A stretch of 64,000 bases of DNA from DATDFB01 sp035276475 (GCA_035276475.1 DATELQ010000028.1:1-64000), one strand, 5' to 3'. Counted from the stretch's first letter, positions 24,260 through 32,640 are shown. The notes: generated from the letters alone by a model not told the origin. Program-made: numbers and translations.

Positions 24260-25834
24260 TTACCTCCCCGCCGCACGCCGCCGCTCGTGACGGATGAGCG
24301 CGTCGTACTCGCCGGGGGCGCCGTCGACGGCGACGTGGATGCGCACGGCGTCGACGACGATTGCGCGGATGGTGCCCGGCAGGGTCGCCTCGAGGTCCCA
24401 CGTCCTGCCGCCGTCGGTGGAGTGGTAGAGGTCGCGGCCGCGGCTCATCCAGTCGCTGAACGGGATGGCCTGGTCGGAGACGGACCACGTCGCGCCGCCG
24501 TCGAGCGAGCGATAGATGCCGGCGTCGGTGGTGGCGTAGACGCTGTCGTCCGGCCCGAACGATACGGAGAGGATGGCAATCCACTTCGTGCCGTCGTTGA
24601 GCGACGCGACGAGGGTCCAGGCATGGCCGCCGTCGTGCGAGGTGTAGAGGAGGGCGTTCTTGAGGGTGTAGAGGACGCCGCGGCGGTGCGGATCGGCCCA
24701 GAGGGTGCGGCCGAGGGGGAGTTGGATGCCAGTGGCGAAGTGCTCGGATCTCACGCCGTCGTAGTGGAAGAGGTCCGCGGTCTGCTCGATGCCGACGGTG
24801 GTGTCGTCGAAGGCGTAGACGTCGCCGCCGCCGTCGACGGCAATGGCGCCGCGGCGCGTGGTGTCGTCGCCGTTGATGGCGTCCCAATGCTCGCCGCCGT
24901 CGTCGCTGCGCCAGACGCCCTCCTCCGCCGTCGCGTAGAGACGCGTTGCGTGCGGATCACCGGCGAGGCCGTTCACGGCCATCGGCACGAGCGGGAGCCC
25001 GGACACGGGCGTGAACGGCGCGAGGGTGTTGAGCGGCGCGTGGAAGAAGCCATCGGGCTTCGCGATGTAGATGCGGTCGCCGTCGATGACGACGCTGGTG
25101 ACGGGGCCGTCGACGATGCGTTGCCACGACTGCGCGTTGTCGATGCTGAGGTACAACCCCGAGGCGCGCGCGGCGACGAGGCGGTTGCCGTCGAGGGCCA
25201 ACTGCGAGACGCGCTCTCCGATCGCGTGCGGTTTCCACGTCACGCCGTCCGTGCTGGCGAGGATGACGTTCGCGTCGACCGTGTTCAGGCCGTAGCGCAC
25301 ATCGGCGTTCCCGACGATCTGCCGCGTCGGCAGCCCCGCTCCGCTGTTGAAGAGCCCCGCGCGGTACGTCGCGTGCGGAGGCAGCGGATCGATCGTGACG
25401 TCGAACGTGCAGTCGCTCGTTTCGTGCTGCCACGTGTCGCCGCGGTCGGTCGAGACGAAGACGCCGGCGTTCTGCGGATGAAACGACGAGCAAACGCCGA
25501 AGAGGCGGATCTCCGCCGGATTCGCAGGGTTGATCGCGAGCCTGACGCCGGACGCCCCCTCTCCGAAGCGCTTCCACGTCGCGCCGCCGTCATCAGAGCG
25601 GCGCAGCCCGGCGACGTCGTAAACGATGCCGTCAGGATCGACGACGACGGCCCCGCCGACGTCGCCGCGTGTCTCGAACGACGCGCCGCCGTCGCCCGAA
25701 CGGTACAGCACGCCGCGATTGACGGCGTAGACCACGCCGCCGGAAACGGCATAGCTCGGCGTGCCGCGGGTGAGTGGAAAATGCGTAGTGAAAGTGAGAG
25801 CGGAGAGAACCAGGGGCGCCAGGAGCGGGATCAC
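24260..25834 (-). CDS. exported BNR/VPS10-like beta-propeller protein
   Basis: This 524-residue protein has a signal peptide (PLLAPLVLSALTFTTHFP) and many Asp-box/BNR repeats of the S-x-D-x-G-x-x-W type, for example SDDGGATWK, STDRGDTWQ, SHDGGHAWT, SLDGGATWS and STDGGRTWD. Such propellers are structural and ligand-binding; sialidase catalytic residues are not evident. It is paralogous to the BNR protein at 29258-30898 (same signal region and the same C-terminal H/T-ERRRA ending). Confidence 0.87.
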   Translation of the reverse strand: MIPLLAPLVLSALTFTTHFPLTRGTPSYAVSGGVVYAVNRGVLYRSGDGGASFETRGDVGGAVVVDPDGIVYDVAGLRRSDDGGATWKRFGEGASGVRLAINPANPAEIRLFGVCSSFHPQNAGVFVSTDRGDTWQHETSDCTFDVTIDPLPPHATYRAGLFNSGAGLPTRQIVGNADVRYGLNTVDANVILASTDGVTWKPHAIGERVSQLALDGNRLVAARASGLYLSIDNAQSWQRIVDGPVTSVVIDGDRIYIAKPDGFFHAPLNTLAPFTPVSGLPLVPMAVNGLAGDPHATRLYATAEEGVWRSDDGGEHWDAINGDDTTRRGAIAVDGGGDVYAFDDTTVGIEQTADLFHYDGVRSEHFATGIQLPLGRTLWADPHRRGVLYTLKNALLYTSHDGGHAWTLVASLNDGTKWIAILSVSFGPDDSVYATTDAGIYRSLDGGATWSVSDQAIPFSDWMSRGRDLYHSTDGGRTWDLEATLPGTIRAIVVDAVRIHVAVDGAPGEYDALIRHERRRAAGR

Positions 25835-25858
25835 GCCGTCGATTACGGCGCGCCGCCG

Positions 25859-26128
25859 TCAAACGTCGTGACGCTCCCGTAACAGCGGTACGTGAATGTG
25901 CCGCGCGGGCATTTTTAAGTGATCCGCGATCAGATCAATGTGCCCGCCGATCAGATAAAAGTGCTCGCGGGGCACATAAAAGTGCCCGCCGATCAGATTC
26001 ATGTGCCCGCGGAGCACATAAAAGTGCCCCGGGATCAGATTCATGTGCGCGCGGATCAGATAAATGTGCTCCGGGAGGTGATGAATGTGATCGCGGAGCA
26101 CATTCACGCAAAAGAATCCCTGACCTAA
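25859..26128. repeat. 21-bp tandem repeat array, about 10 units, open on both strands
   Basis: Ten consecutive 21-base units occupy 25889-26106, with no spacers. Each unit begins CAGAT or CACAT, has an A/T-rich middle (for example AAAA, TCAT or AAAT), an invariant-looking GTG core, then a GC block such as CCCGCGG followed by GAT or GAG. On the plus strand a GTG-initiated frame (25919-26128) reads heptapeptides such as VPADQIK; on the minus strand an ATG frame (25859-26107) reads heptapeptides such as MNLIPGH. GATC recurs at 21-base spacing. The array fills most of the gap between two divergent genes, which otherwise holds only a TATAGT box (26148-26153). Confidence 0.9.
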
Positions 26129-26181
26129 CCTTTCCCCCTCCCCCGCGTATAGTGCCGCAACATCGTTCGGAAGGAGTCATC

Positions 26182-27714
26182 GTGAAACGATTCGTTTTCG
26201 CGGCGGTCATGCTGGCCGCCTGTTCGCTTTTTGCCGCGGACGAGCCCAAGAAAGACGCCGGCAAAGACGCCAAGCCCGCCGCCGCGGCGGAGAAGCCGCC
26301 CGAGCCGGCCAAGTTCGTCAAGCAGCACAAGATCAAGATCAACGGCAACGACTTCGCCTACACCACCACCTCCGAAGAGATCTTCCTCAAGGACAACGAC
26401 GGGAAGAACACCGCCAGCTTCTTCACCATCGCCTACACCAAGGACGGCGTCGCCCATCCGGAAGACCGCCCCATCACCTTCGTCTTCAACGGCGGCCCCG
26501 GCTCCGCCTCCGTCTGGCTGCACTTCGGCCTCGTCGGGCCGCGCGTCGTCGACATCCCCAGCGACGCCAAGGACCCCGGCGCCCCGCCGTACAAGCTGCG
26601 CGACAACGGCAGCACCATCCTCCGCGCCACCGACCTCGTCTTCGTCGATCCCGTCGGCACCGGCTACAGCCACGCCATGGGCGACAAGAAGGGCGAGGAC
26701 TTCTGGGGCTACGACGAGGACGCCGACTCCGTCGCGGAGTTCATCCGCACCTTCATCACGGAGCACGATCGCTGGAACTCCCCGAAATTCATCCTCGGCG
26801 AGAGCTACGGCGGCATCCGCTCCTCCATGCTCGTGCCGCGCCTGCAGGGCAACCTCAGCGTCGGCCTGAACGGCGTCATCCTCATCTCCCCCGCCATCAA
26901 CATGGGCACGCTGCCGTTCGTCGTGCAGGGCAACGATCTGACGTACGCGACGCATCTCCCCGCGCTCGCCGCCGCCGCGTTCTACCACCACAAGGTTCCG
27001 AACCAGACGCAGTGGAAGGACCGCGAGACGTTCCTGCGCGAGGTCGAGAAGTTCGCCGGCTCGGAGTACCTCACGGCGCTCTTCCAGGGCGACAAGCTGC
27101 CGAAGGCGGAGAAGGAGCGCATCGCCGAGAAGATGCACGGCTACATCGGCCTGTCGAAGGAGTACATCTACCGCAGCGACCTGCGCGTCTACGCCATCCG
27201 CTTCATCAAGGAGCTGCTGCGCGACGAGGGCCGATCGATCGGCCTTCTCGACGGCCGCTACGCGCAGGACGAGCTCGACCTCGTGGCCGAGTTCCCCGAC
27301 AGCGATCCGTTCAGCGCCAAGACCGGCCCGATCTACATCTCCACGTTCCAGTCCTACCTGAAGAACGACCTCGGCGTCGACTGGACAAAGCAGTACCACC
27401 CGCAGAACGGTGAGGCCAATCAGAAGTGGAAGCGCCCCGCGAACCGCCGCGGCGCGTTCGCCGGCTTCGTCGACGTGACGGGCGCGCTGGCGCAGGGGAC
27501 GAAGGACAACGAGGCCCTGCGCGTGTTTGCGGCGGCGGGCTACGACGACCTCACGACGTCGTACTTCGCCACGCGCTACATGCTCGAGCACAGCGGGATC
27601 GACACGAAGCGGATGACGATCAAGACCTACGACGGCGGGCACATGATGTATCTGTACCGGCCGTCGCAGGACGCGCTGTCGAACGACATCGTGGCGTTCA
27701 TCGAAGGGAAGTAG
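26182..27714 (+). CDS. secreted S10 serine carboxypeptidase
   Basis: This protein has about 510 residues. The GTG at 26182 is chosen because GGAAGGAG lies five bases upstream and a signal peptide follows (KRFVFAAVMLAACSLFAA). The S10 landmarks are FVFNGGPGSASVWLHFG (oxyanion), LGESYGG with the nucleophile serine, AAAGYDDLTT with the aspartate, and YDGGHMMY with the histidine. It trims residues from peptide C-termini in the periplasm or outside the cell. A charged K/A/P-rich segment separates the signal from the catalytic domain. A strong hairpin (27722-27756) follows the stop codon. Confidence 0.95.
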   Translation: MKRFVFAAVMLAACSLFAADEPKKDAGKDAKPAAAAEKPPEPAKFVKQHKIKINGNDFAYTTTSEEIFLKDNDGKNTASFFTIAYTKDGVAHPEDRPITFVFNGGPGSASVWLHFGLVGPRVVDIPSDAKDPGAPPYKLRDNGSTILRATDLVFVDPVGTGYSHAMGDKKGEDFWGYDEDADSVAEFIRTFITEHDRWNSPKFILGESYGGIRSSMLVPRLQGNLSVGLNGVILISPAINMGTLPFVVQGNDLTYATHLPALAAAAFYHHKVPNQTQWKDRETFLREVEKFAGSEYLTALFQGDKLPKAEKERIAEKMHGYIGLSKEYIYRSDLRVYAIRFIKELLRDEGRSIGLLDGRYAQDELDLVAEFPDSDPFSAKTGPIYISTFQSYLKNDLGVDWTKQYHPQNGEANQKWKRPANRRGAFAGFVDVTGALAQGTKDNEALRVFAAAGYDDLTTSYFATRYMLEHSGIDTKRMTIKTYDGGHMMYLYRPSQDALSNDIVAFIEGK

Positions 27715-27721
27715 CAGAGCG

Positions 27722-27756
27722 GCGCATCGCCGCGCCCCCGCGGCGCGGCGATGCGC
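27722..27756. terminator. bidirectional terminator-like hairpin
   Basis: A perfect 15-bp GC-rich stem (GCGCATCGCCGCGCC paired with its complement) closes a five-base loop between the convergent S10 peptidase and carbonic anhydrase genes. No T-tract follows on either side, so factor-independent termination is uncertain. One arm is part of the SRPBCC gene-start remnant (27742-27779), so the hairpin seems to have arisen by inverted duplication of that remnant. Confidence 0.6.
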
Positions 27757-27779
27757 GTCTCGATCGTGATCGCCGGCAA
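27742..27779 (-). pseudogene. remnant of the 5' end of an SRPBCC gene
   Basis: Thirty-eight bases on the minus strand match the first codons of the intact SRPBCC gene at 29255 with five differences. They would encode LPAITIETRIAAP against MPTITIETRIAAP. The similarity stops at the hairpin loop. The fragment starts two bases after the carbonic anhydrase stop codon and has no function as a gene. Confidence 0.75.
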
Positions 27780-27781
27780 GC

Positions 27782-28513
27782 TCAATTCTCGACGCGATAC
27801 GTTACCGAGTTCGTGTTGTTCTGCGCCGGGCGCGCGCTCATGCCGACCTTGAGAACGTCGATCTCGTCCTGCGTCGCCGTGATGCCGTTGTTCATCAGGA
27901 TGAAGCGCACGCCCTCGGTGCACGGCGGCGTAGTCAGCGAGCCGATGTAGGTGACGTAGCTGCCGGTATTCGCGGGCAGCAGCGCTCCCATCGCGAATGC
28001 ATCTGTACCGGTCGTGACCGAGTCGCAGGCCTTAGGGCGGCCAAAAAGCTTCAAAACGCTGAGCGCGGCGTTTGACTCGCCGACGAAGATCGGTATCGCC
28101 ACGAGGAGCGTGGCCCCGTCGGCCTTCTTGTGCACGAGATGGAGCTCAGCAGCGGCGCGGCGCGGCGTGTTCCAGACGTCGAGAACGTGCTCCGGGGGTG
28201 TGTGGAAATGAAAGTCGACGAGCGTGTAGGTGCTGCCGCCGTACGTCATCGTCATGTGCTTGTAGGCGGTGACGTTCAGCATCGTCTTCGTATTCGTGAT
28301 GATCACGGCCACACGGGCGCTGTAGAAAAAGCCCGGCTTCGTCAACGTGTCGTCTTTCCGGCGTTGGGCCGCGTTGTTCACAATCGGCGACTGCTGCTGA
28401 CCCGTGGCGCAGGTCCCACCCCAGATGTCGCAGTAGGAATACGTTGCACAGTTGTCAGCCGCAAATGCCGTGGCGGAGAGTGAGATTCCGAGAAGAATGA
28501 TCGAGAGTCGCAT
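27782..28513 (-). CDS. alpha-class carbonic anhydrase, exported
   Basis: This 243-residue protein has a signal peptide (residues 1-18, ending AFAAD). Alpha-CA motifs are GQQQSPI, FHFHTPPEH (two zinc histidines), AELHLVHK (third histidine) and GSLTTPPCTEGVRF; cysteines before QQQSPI and in PPCTEG are placed for the family disulfide. It hydrates CO2 in the periplasm. AAAGGAG precedes the ATG. The gene lies between two gene fragments that are contiguous in the intact BNR–SRPBCC locus, so it appears to be an insertion. Its base and codon usage look less GC-biased than its neighbours. Confidence 0.93.
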   Translation of the reverse strand: MRLSIILLGISLSATAFAADNCATYSYCDIWGGTCATGQQQSPIVNNAAQRRKDDTLTKPGFFYSARVAVIITNTKTMLNVTAYKHMTMTYGGSTYTLVDFHFHTPPEHVLDVWNTPRRAAAELHLVHKKADGATLLVAIPIFVGESNAALSVLKLFGRPKACDSVTTGTDAFAMGALLPANTGSYVTYIGSLTTPPCTEGVRFILMNNGITATQDEIDVLKVGMSARPAQNNTNSVTYRVEN

Positions 28514-28567
28514 GTCCGTTCTCCTTTCACGTTCTGAGTCGGACGCGACTCTCCCGTTTTCCCGCGA

Positions 28568-28693
28568 TCACCTCACTTGGGCGCGGCGCCGCTCCGCACG
28601 CACGACGGCGTCCCAGACGCCGCCGGCCAGGACATGAAGGTGCCGGCCGTCGCGATCGACGATGAGTTGCTCGACGGTGGCCGGCAGGTTCAT
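28568..28693 (-). pseudogene. remnant of the 3' end of a BNR propeller gene
   Basis: Forty-one codons on the minus strand encode LPATVEQLIVDRDGRHLHV then LAGGVWDAVVRAERRRAQVR, closely matching the C-terminus of the intact BNR protein (LSAAVDELLVDRDGRHLHV then LAGGVWDTVVRTERRRATR). No upstream part of the gene is present. It lies between the intact SRPBCC gene and the carbonic anhydrase gene. Confidence 0.8.
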
Positions 28694-28771
28694 GGTTCGT
28701 GCTGATCACGATCTTCGCGGCCGCGATCAGCCGAGCACCTGCGGAGCAACAGTGTCGCAAGTGCGCGAATG

Positions 28772-28793
28772 ATCCCTCGTCTTCGCGAGGGAT
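28772..28793 (-). terminator. hairpin after the SRPBCC gene
   Basis: ATCCCTCG and CGAGGGAT form an 8-bp stem with a six-base loop, beginning seven bases after the SRPBCC stop codon on the minus strand. There is no clear T-tract, so it may be a terminator or an mRNA-stabilising structure. Confidence 0.4.
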
Positions 28794-28799
28794 AAACTC

Positions 28800-29255
28800 T
28801 CAACGCCCCTCGAGCATCGCTTTCAATCTCCGTTGCTTTTCGGTCACGAACCAGCGCATGTGCCGCGTGACGAAGAGCGCGTTGGCGATACGCCCGAGAA
28901 TGCCGAACGGCGAGCGCCATGAGACGACGTCGCGCATCACCGTGACGCCGCCGTCCTCGACGAACTCGTGCACGTGGTGCAGCTCGCGCAGCGCCGTGCG
29001 CACGCCGGCGTCGACGTAGCGCCGCGGCGGATCCATCTCCGTGATCCGCACGGTGATGCGCTGCCGCACGCCGAGGTGCCGGCCTTCGAACGTCAGGAGG
29101 TCGCCGAGCTCGAGACGGCCGGAGGTGCGCCCCGGCTCGACCACGCGCTCGCCGGTGAACGCCGACGACACCGCGTGCGCGCCGACGTCGCGCGCGAGAT
29201 CGAACACACGCTCGACCGGCGCGGCGATACGGGTCTCGATCGTGATCGTCGGCAT
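28800..29255 (-). CDS. SRPBCC family ligand-binding protein
   Basis: This 151-residue protein has the START/Bet v1-like opening ITIETRIAAPVERVFDLARD, a beta-rich middle (RQRITVRITEMDPPRRYVD) and a long C-terminal helix ending EKQRRLKAMLEGR. The FEDGGVT.M.D pattern and the final helix fit the SRPBCC cyclase/dehydrase or lipid-binding group. The ligand is unknown. It starts two bases after the BNR gene stop, so the pair is an operon. Part of this junction has been duplicated nearby. Confidence 0.85.
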   Translation of the reverse strand: MPTITIETRIAAPVERVFDLARDVGAHAVSSAFTGERVVEPGRTSGRLELGDLLTFEGRHLGVRQRITVRITEMDPPRRYVDAGVRTALRELHHVHEFVEDGGVTVMRDVVSWRSPFGILGRIANALFVTRHMRWFVTEKQRRLKAMLEGR

Positions 29256-29257
29256 TC

Positions 29258-30898
29258 CTAACGCGTCGCGCGGCGGCGCTCCGTGCGCACGACGGTATCC
29301 CAGACGCCGCCGGCCAGCACGTGGAGGTGGCGGCCGTCGCGATCGACGAGAAGCTCGTCGACGGCAGCCGAGAGGTTCCCCGACTCGTCGCTCCACGTCG
29401 CGCCGCCGTCGCCGGAGTGCCACAGTTTTCCGCCGCCGGCGATCCAGAGCGAGCTCTCGTTCAACGGATCGACGCCGATGCGATGGATCGCGGACGGCGC
29501 CGCGAGCACGCGCCAGGTCGCGCCGCTGTCGTCGCTGCGCTGCAGCCCGTTCGCGCTGCGGTACAGCGTCGAGGAGCGCGCCGGCGCGACCGCGATCGCC
29601 GTCGTTTCGCTTGCGTCGAGCTGCGTCCAGGTCGCGCCGCCGTCGGCGCTGACGAGGAGCCCGTGCGCGGTGCCGGCGTAGAGCACGTCGGTGCGATTCG
29701 GATCGGGCGCGAGCGCGTGCGCTCCGGCGGCAATCTGCTGCCACGTCTTGCCGCTGTCGATCGACTTCGACAGCGCGTCGCCCTTGATCGCGAAGAGAAC
29801 GCCGCTCCGGTGCGGACTGATGAAGAGTTGCTCGGCTTCGCCGAACGCCAATTCGCTGCTCGACTCCCAATGCCCGCCGGCGTCGCCGCTGCGCCAGGTG
29901 CCGCCGCCGGCGGCGTAGAGCACGCCCGTGTTCGGATCCTGCGCCAGCGCGCGCACCGGCGCAGACGCGCCTGGAAGCGCACCGAGGGCCGTGAACGGCG
30001 CGAGCGTCGCCAGCGGCGCGCGATACGCGCCGATCGAAGTGGTGATGTAGAGAAAATCGCCCTGAATGTCCACCGAATACGTGAGCGCTCGGGGCGCGGC
30101 GGCGACCGGCAGCCAGTACGGGCCGCCGATCGGACTCACATACAAGCCCTCGCGGAGGGCGGCGAAGAGCCGGCGCGTCTTTCCGTCGAACGCGACCGCC
30201 CATGGCTTCGGGTTCGCCGGCATGCCCGTCAGTCCCAGCCGCTGCCAGCCGGCACCGAAATCCGCGAGGATGAAAGGCTCGAACGTCAGGAAATTCTTGT
30301 AGACCTCGGAGCCGACTGCGTATTCCGCCGTCGCATCGCCCACGATGCGCCCCATCGGCTGGGGCGCGAACGCGAACACCGCGTAATACGTGTTCGCGTC
30401 GATCGAATAGACGAAGTCCGTCACCGGATCGATGGTCACGCCGAGAACGCAGACGCCGCCTGGCGTTCCTGACCACGTGTTGCCGCGGTCGTTGGATCGG
30501 AAAAGACCTCCCTCCGCCGACAAGCGCGAGACGCAGGTATTGCCGAGAACGATGTTCCTCGGATCGCGCGCGCTGATGGCGATCGCCGTCGGCGACAGAA
30601 GATGCGGAAGGCCGCGGCTGATGTCGGTCCACGTCGCGCCGCCGTCCATGGAGCGGCGAACCTTCGCGGTGTCGAAATCGTAGAGGACCTCCGGATTCGC
30701 GGGCTCAACGCTGAGGCCGCGGCCGACGCCGATGCTCCGCTGCCGGAACGTCGCGCCGCCGTCGTCGGAGCGATAGAGCGTCTGCCCCGCGAGCGCGTAG
30801 ACGACGTTCGTGTCGCCGCCGGCGATGACGAGCTTGGCGTCCGTCGTCGGAAAATGCGTGGTGAAGTTCAGAGCGCCGAGGAGGAGGAGCGGAAGCAT
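29258..30898 (-). CDS. exported BNR/VPS10-like beta-propeller protein
   Basis: This 546-residue protein has a short signal peptide (MLPLLLLGALNFTTHFP) followed by at least eight BNR/Asp-box repeats, for example SDDGGATFR, SMDGGATWT, SNDRGNTWS, SGDAGGHWE, SIDSGKTWQ, SADGGATWT, SDDSGATWR and SGDGGATWS. It has the same architecture and signal region as the protein at 24260-25834. No enzymatic motif is visible. It is followed directly by the SRPBCC gene. Confidence 0.87.
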   Translation of the reverse strand: MLPLLLLGALNFTTHFPTTDAKLVIAGGDTNVVYALAGQTLYRSDDGGATFRQRSIGVGRGLSVEPANPEVLYDFDTAKVRRSMDGGATWTDISRGLPHLLSPTAIAISARDPRNIVLGNTCVSRLSAEGGLFRSNDRGNTWSGTPGGVCVLGVTIDPVTDFVYSIDANTYYAVFAFAPQPMGRIVGDATAEYAVGSEVYKNFLTFEPFILADFGAGWQRLGLTGMPANPKPWAVAFDGKTRRLFAALREGLYVSPIGGPYWLPVAAAPRALTYSVDIQGDFLYITTSIGAYRAPLATLAPFTALGALPGASAPVRALAQDPNTGVLYAAGGGTWRSGDAGGHWESSSELAFGEAEQLFISPHRSGVLFAIKGDALSKSIDSGKTWQQIAAGAHALAPDPNRTDVLYAGTAHGLLVSADGGATWTQLDASETTAIAVAPARSSTLYRSANGLQRSDDSGATWRVLAAPSAIHRIGVDPLNESSLWIAGGGKLWHSGDGGATWSDESGNLSAAVDELLVDRDGRHLHVLAGGVWDTVVRTERRRATR

Positions 30899-30928
30899 GA
30901 CCTCTTTACGTGCCTCCGCTGCGTGTTG

Positions 30929-31711
30929 TCACTTCCCCGTGAAATTCGCCGCGCGCTTCTCCAGGAACGCGCGCATCCCTTCCTTCGTGTCCTCCGTCGC
31001 GCACAACAGGCCGAAGAGCGTGGCTTCGAGGAGCTGTCCCTCCTCGCTCGGCATCTCGCTGCCGATGACCACGGCCTCAATCGCCGCGCGGATGGCCAGC
31101 GGCGCGCGCGAGGCGATCTTCTTCGCCAGCTCCTCGCACGTCGGCAGCAATTGATCGAGCGGCACGACGCGGTTCACGAGACCGATGCGCAAGGCCTCGT
31201 CGGCTTTCACGCGCTCGCCGCTGCAGATGAGCTCCAACGCTTTTCCTTTGCCGAGGAGCCGCGTCATCCGCTGCGTTCCGCCGTATCCCGGAATGATCCC
31301 CAACGTCACCTCGGGGAGGCCGAGCTGCGCGTTCTCCGAGGCGATGCGGATGTGGCAGGCCAGCGCCAGCTCGCAGCCGCCGCCGAGGGCGAAGCCGTTG
31401 ATCGCGGCGATGACCGGCTTCGGGAAGCGCTCGATGCAATTGAACACGTCCTGGCCGCGCTGCGACGTCTCCTTGCCACTGATCGGTGTCTGCGCGGCAA
31501 GCTCGTTGATGTCGGCGCCGGCGACGAAGGCCTTCTCCCCGCCGCCGGTGAGGATCACCGCGCGGACGCTCGCGTCGTCGCGGGCCATCTGGAAGACGCG
31601 GTGGAGCTCCTGCACCGTCTGCGCGTTCAGGGCGTTCAGCGTTTTCGGGCGGTCGATGGTGAGGCGGAGGATGCCGTCGGCGACGTCGACTTTGATGTTC
31701 TCGTAGTCCAT
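30929..31711 (-). CDS. enoyl-CoA hydratase/crotonase
   Basis: This is a 260-residue crotonase. The oxyanion region is FVAGADINEL and INGFALGGGCELALACHI; both catalytic glutamates of the hydratase subgroup are present (GCELALACH and PEVTLGIIPGYGGTQRM). It hydrates short-chain trans-2-enoyl-CoA. It lies three bases after the 3-hydroxybutyryl-CoA dehydrogenase gene on the same strand, so the two consecutive beta-oxidation steps are encoded together. Confidence 0.94.
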   Translation of the reverse strand: MDYENIKVDVADGILRLTIDRPKTLNALNAQTVQELHRVFQMARDDASVRAVILTGGGEKAFVAGADINELAAQTPISGKETSQRGQDVFNCIERFPKPVIAAINGFALGGGCELALACHIRIASENAQLGLPEVTLGIIPGYGGTQRMTRLLGKGKALELICSGERVKADEALRIGLVNRVVPLDQLLPTCEELAKKIASRAPLAIRAAIEAVVIGSEMPSEEGQLLEATLFGLLCATEDTKEGMRAFLEKRAANFTGK

Positions 31712-31714
31712 AGA

Positions 31715-32599
31715 TCACTTCCTGTCGAACGGAACCGGCTTGCCCGACGCGTAGTCGTAGAAGCCGGCGCCCGATTTACGGCCGTAGCGTCCGGCCAGCA
31801 CCATCTTCTTGAGCAGCGCCGGCGCGGCGAAGCGCTTCTCGCGGTACTCGTCGAACATGACGTGGGTGATGTAGTACGTGGTGTCGAGGCCGACGAAGTC
31901 GAGCAGCGTGAACGGTCCCATCGGATAGCCGCAGCCGAGCTGCATGGCCTTGTCGATGTCCTCGATCGAGCCGATGCCTTCCTCGTACCCGCGGACGGCG
32001 TCGAGGAGATACGGCACGAGCAGGCGGTTGACGATGAAGCCGGAGTTGTCGCGGCAGGCCACCGGCTCCTTGCCGAGCGACTTGGCGAAGGCGAAGGCGC
32101 TGTCGAACGTCTCATCCGAGGTGAGGATCGTGCGCACCACCTCGACGAGCTTCATCATCGGCACGGGGTTGAAGAAGTGAAGGCCGACGAACTGCTTCGG
32201 CCGCGCCGTGGCCATGGAGAGCTCGGTGATGGTGAGCGATGACGTGTTGGAGGCGAACAGCGCCTCCGGCTTCACGATCTTGTCGAGCTGCGCGTAGGTC
32301 TCGCGTTTGAGCTCGGCGTTCTCGATGATCGCCTCGATGACGACGTCGCAGTCGGCGAGGTCGTCGAGCGACGTGGTGCCTTTGAGACGGCCGGCGCAGG
32401 CGTCGCGGTCGGCGGCGCTCATGGTGCCCTTTTCGACGAAGCGGCCGAGGGACTTCTCGATGCCTTTGAAGCCTTTGTCGAGGTACTGCTGCTCGACTTC
32501 GCGCACGACGACGTCGTAGCCGGCCTGCGCGCAGGTCTGCGCGATGCCGGAGCCCATCAGGCCGCAGCCGAGGACTCCGACCTTCTTGATGGTTGCCAT
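31715..32599 (-). CDS. 3-hydroxybutyryl-CoA dehydrogenase
   Basis: This protein has 294 residues. It carries the Rossmann motif GVLGCGLMGSGIAQ, the SNTSSL and GLHFFNPVP active-site segments with the catalytic histidine, and the C-terminal domain DNSGFIVNRLLVPYL and GPFTLLDFVGLD. The ATG at 32599 is chosen for the AAAGGAG spaced ten bases upstream; a longer frame is a shadow. The -10 TACAAT (32631-32636) of its promoter overlaps the divergent MFS start. It reversibly oxidises 3-hydroxyacyl-CoA with NAD. Confidence 0.95.
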   Translation of the reverse strand: MATIKKVGVLGCGLMGSGIAQTCAQAGYDVVVREVEQQYLDKGFKGIEKSLGRFVEKGTMSAADRDACAGRLKGTTSLDDLADCDVVIEAIIENAELKRETYAQLDKIVKPEALFASNTSSLTITELSMATARPKQFVGLHFFNPVPMMKLVEVVRTILTSDETFDSAFAFAKSLGKEPVACRDNSGFIVNRLLVPYLLDAVRGYEEGIGSIEDIDKAMQLGCGYPMGPFTLLDFVGLDTTYYITHVMFDEYREKRFAAPALLKKMVLAGRYGRKSGAGFYDYASGKPVPFDRK

Positions 32600-32630
32600 G
32601 TGGTGGTGCTCCTTTCGAAAACCGCGCGGG

Positions 32631-32640
32631 ATTGTATGCT
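32631..32640. promoter_or_regulatory. overlapping divergent -10 elements
   Basis: ATTGTA read on the minus strand is TACAAT, placed 32 bases before the dehydrogenase ATG. On the plus strand the adjoining TATGCT lies seven bases before a GTG of the MFS gene. The same ten bases therefore appear to serve both directions. Neither side has a convincing -35 box. Confidence 0.4.

Noticed and set aside
23075..25882. Very long plus-strand reading frame (about 935 codons)
   Set aside because: It lies antisense to the LeuA-like and BNR genes, which have recognisable motifs; long antisense frames are expected in DNA this GC-rich. The same reasoning removes those at 6267-8402 and 20336-22963.
25889..26106. 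CRISPR array
   Set aside because: The repeats are contiguous without unique spacers, units vary, and no cas gene is present.
25919..26128. Coiled-coil protein from the heptad repeats
   Set aside because: Hydrophobic residues are not at a/d spacing and most heptads contain proline, so a coiled coil is unlikely.
28696..28800. Gene or small RNA between the SRPBCC gene and the BNR tail
   Set aside because: Only a short hairpin is visible; no start with ribosome site or promoter was found.
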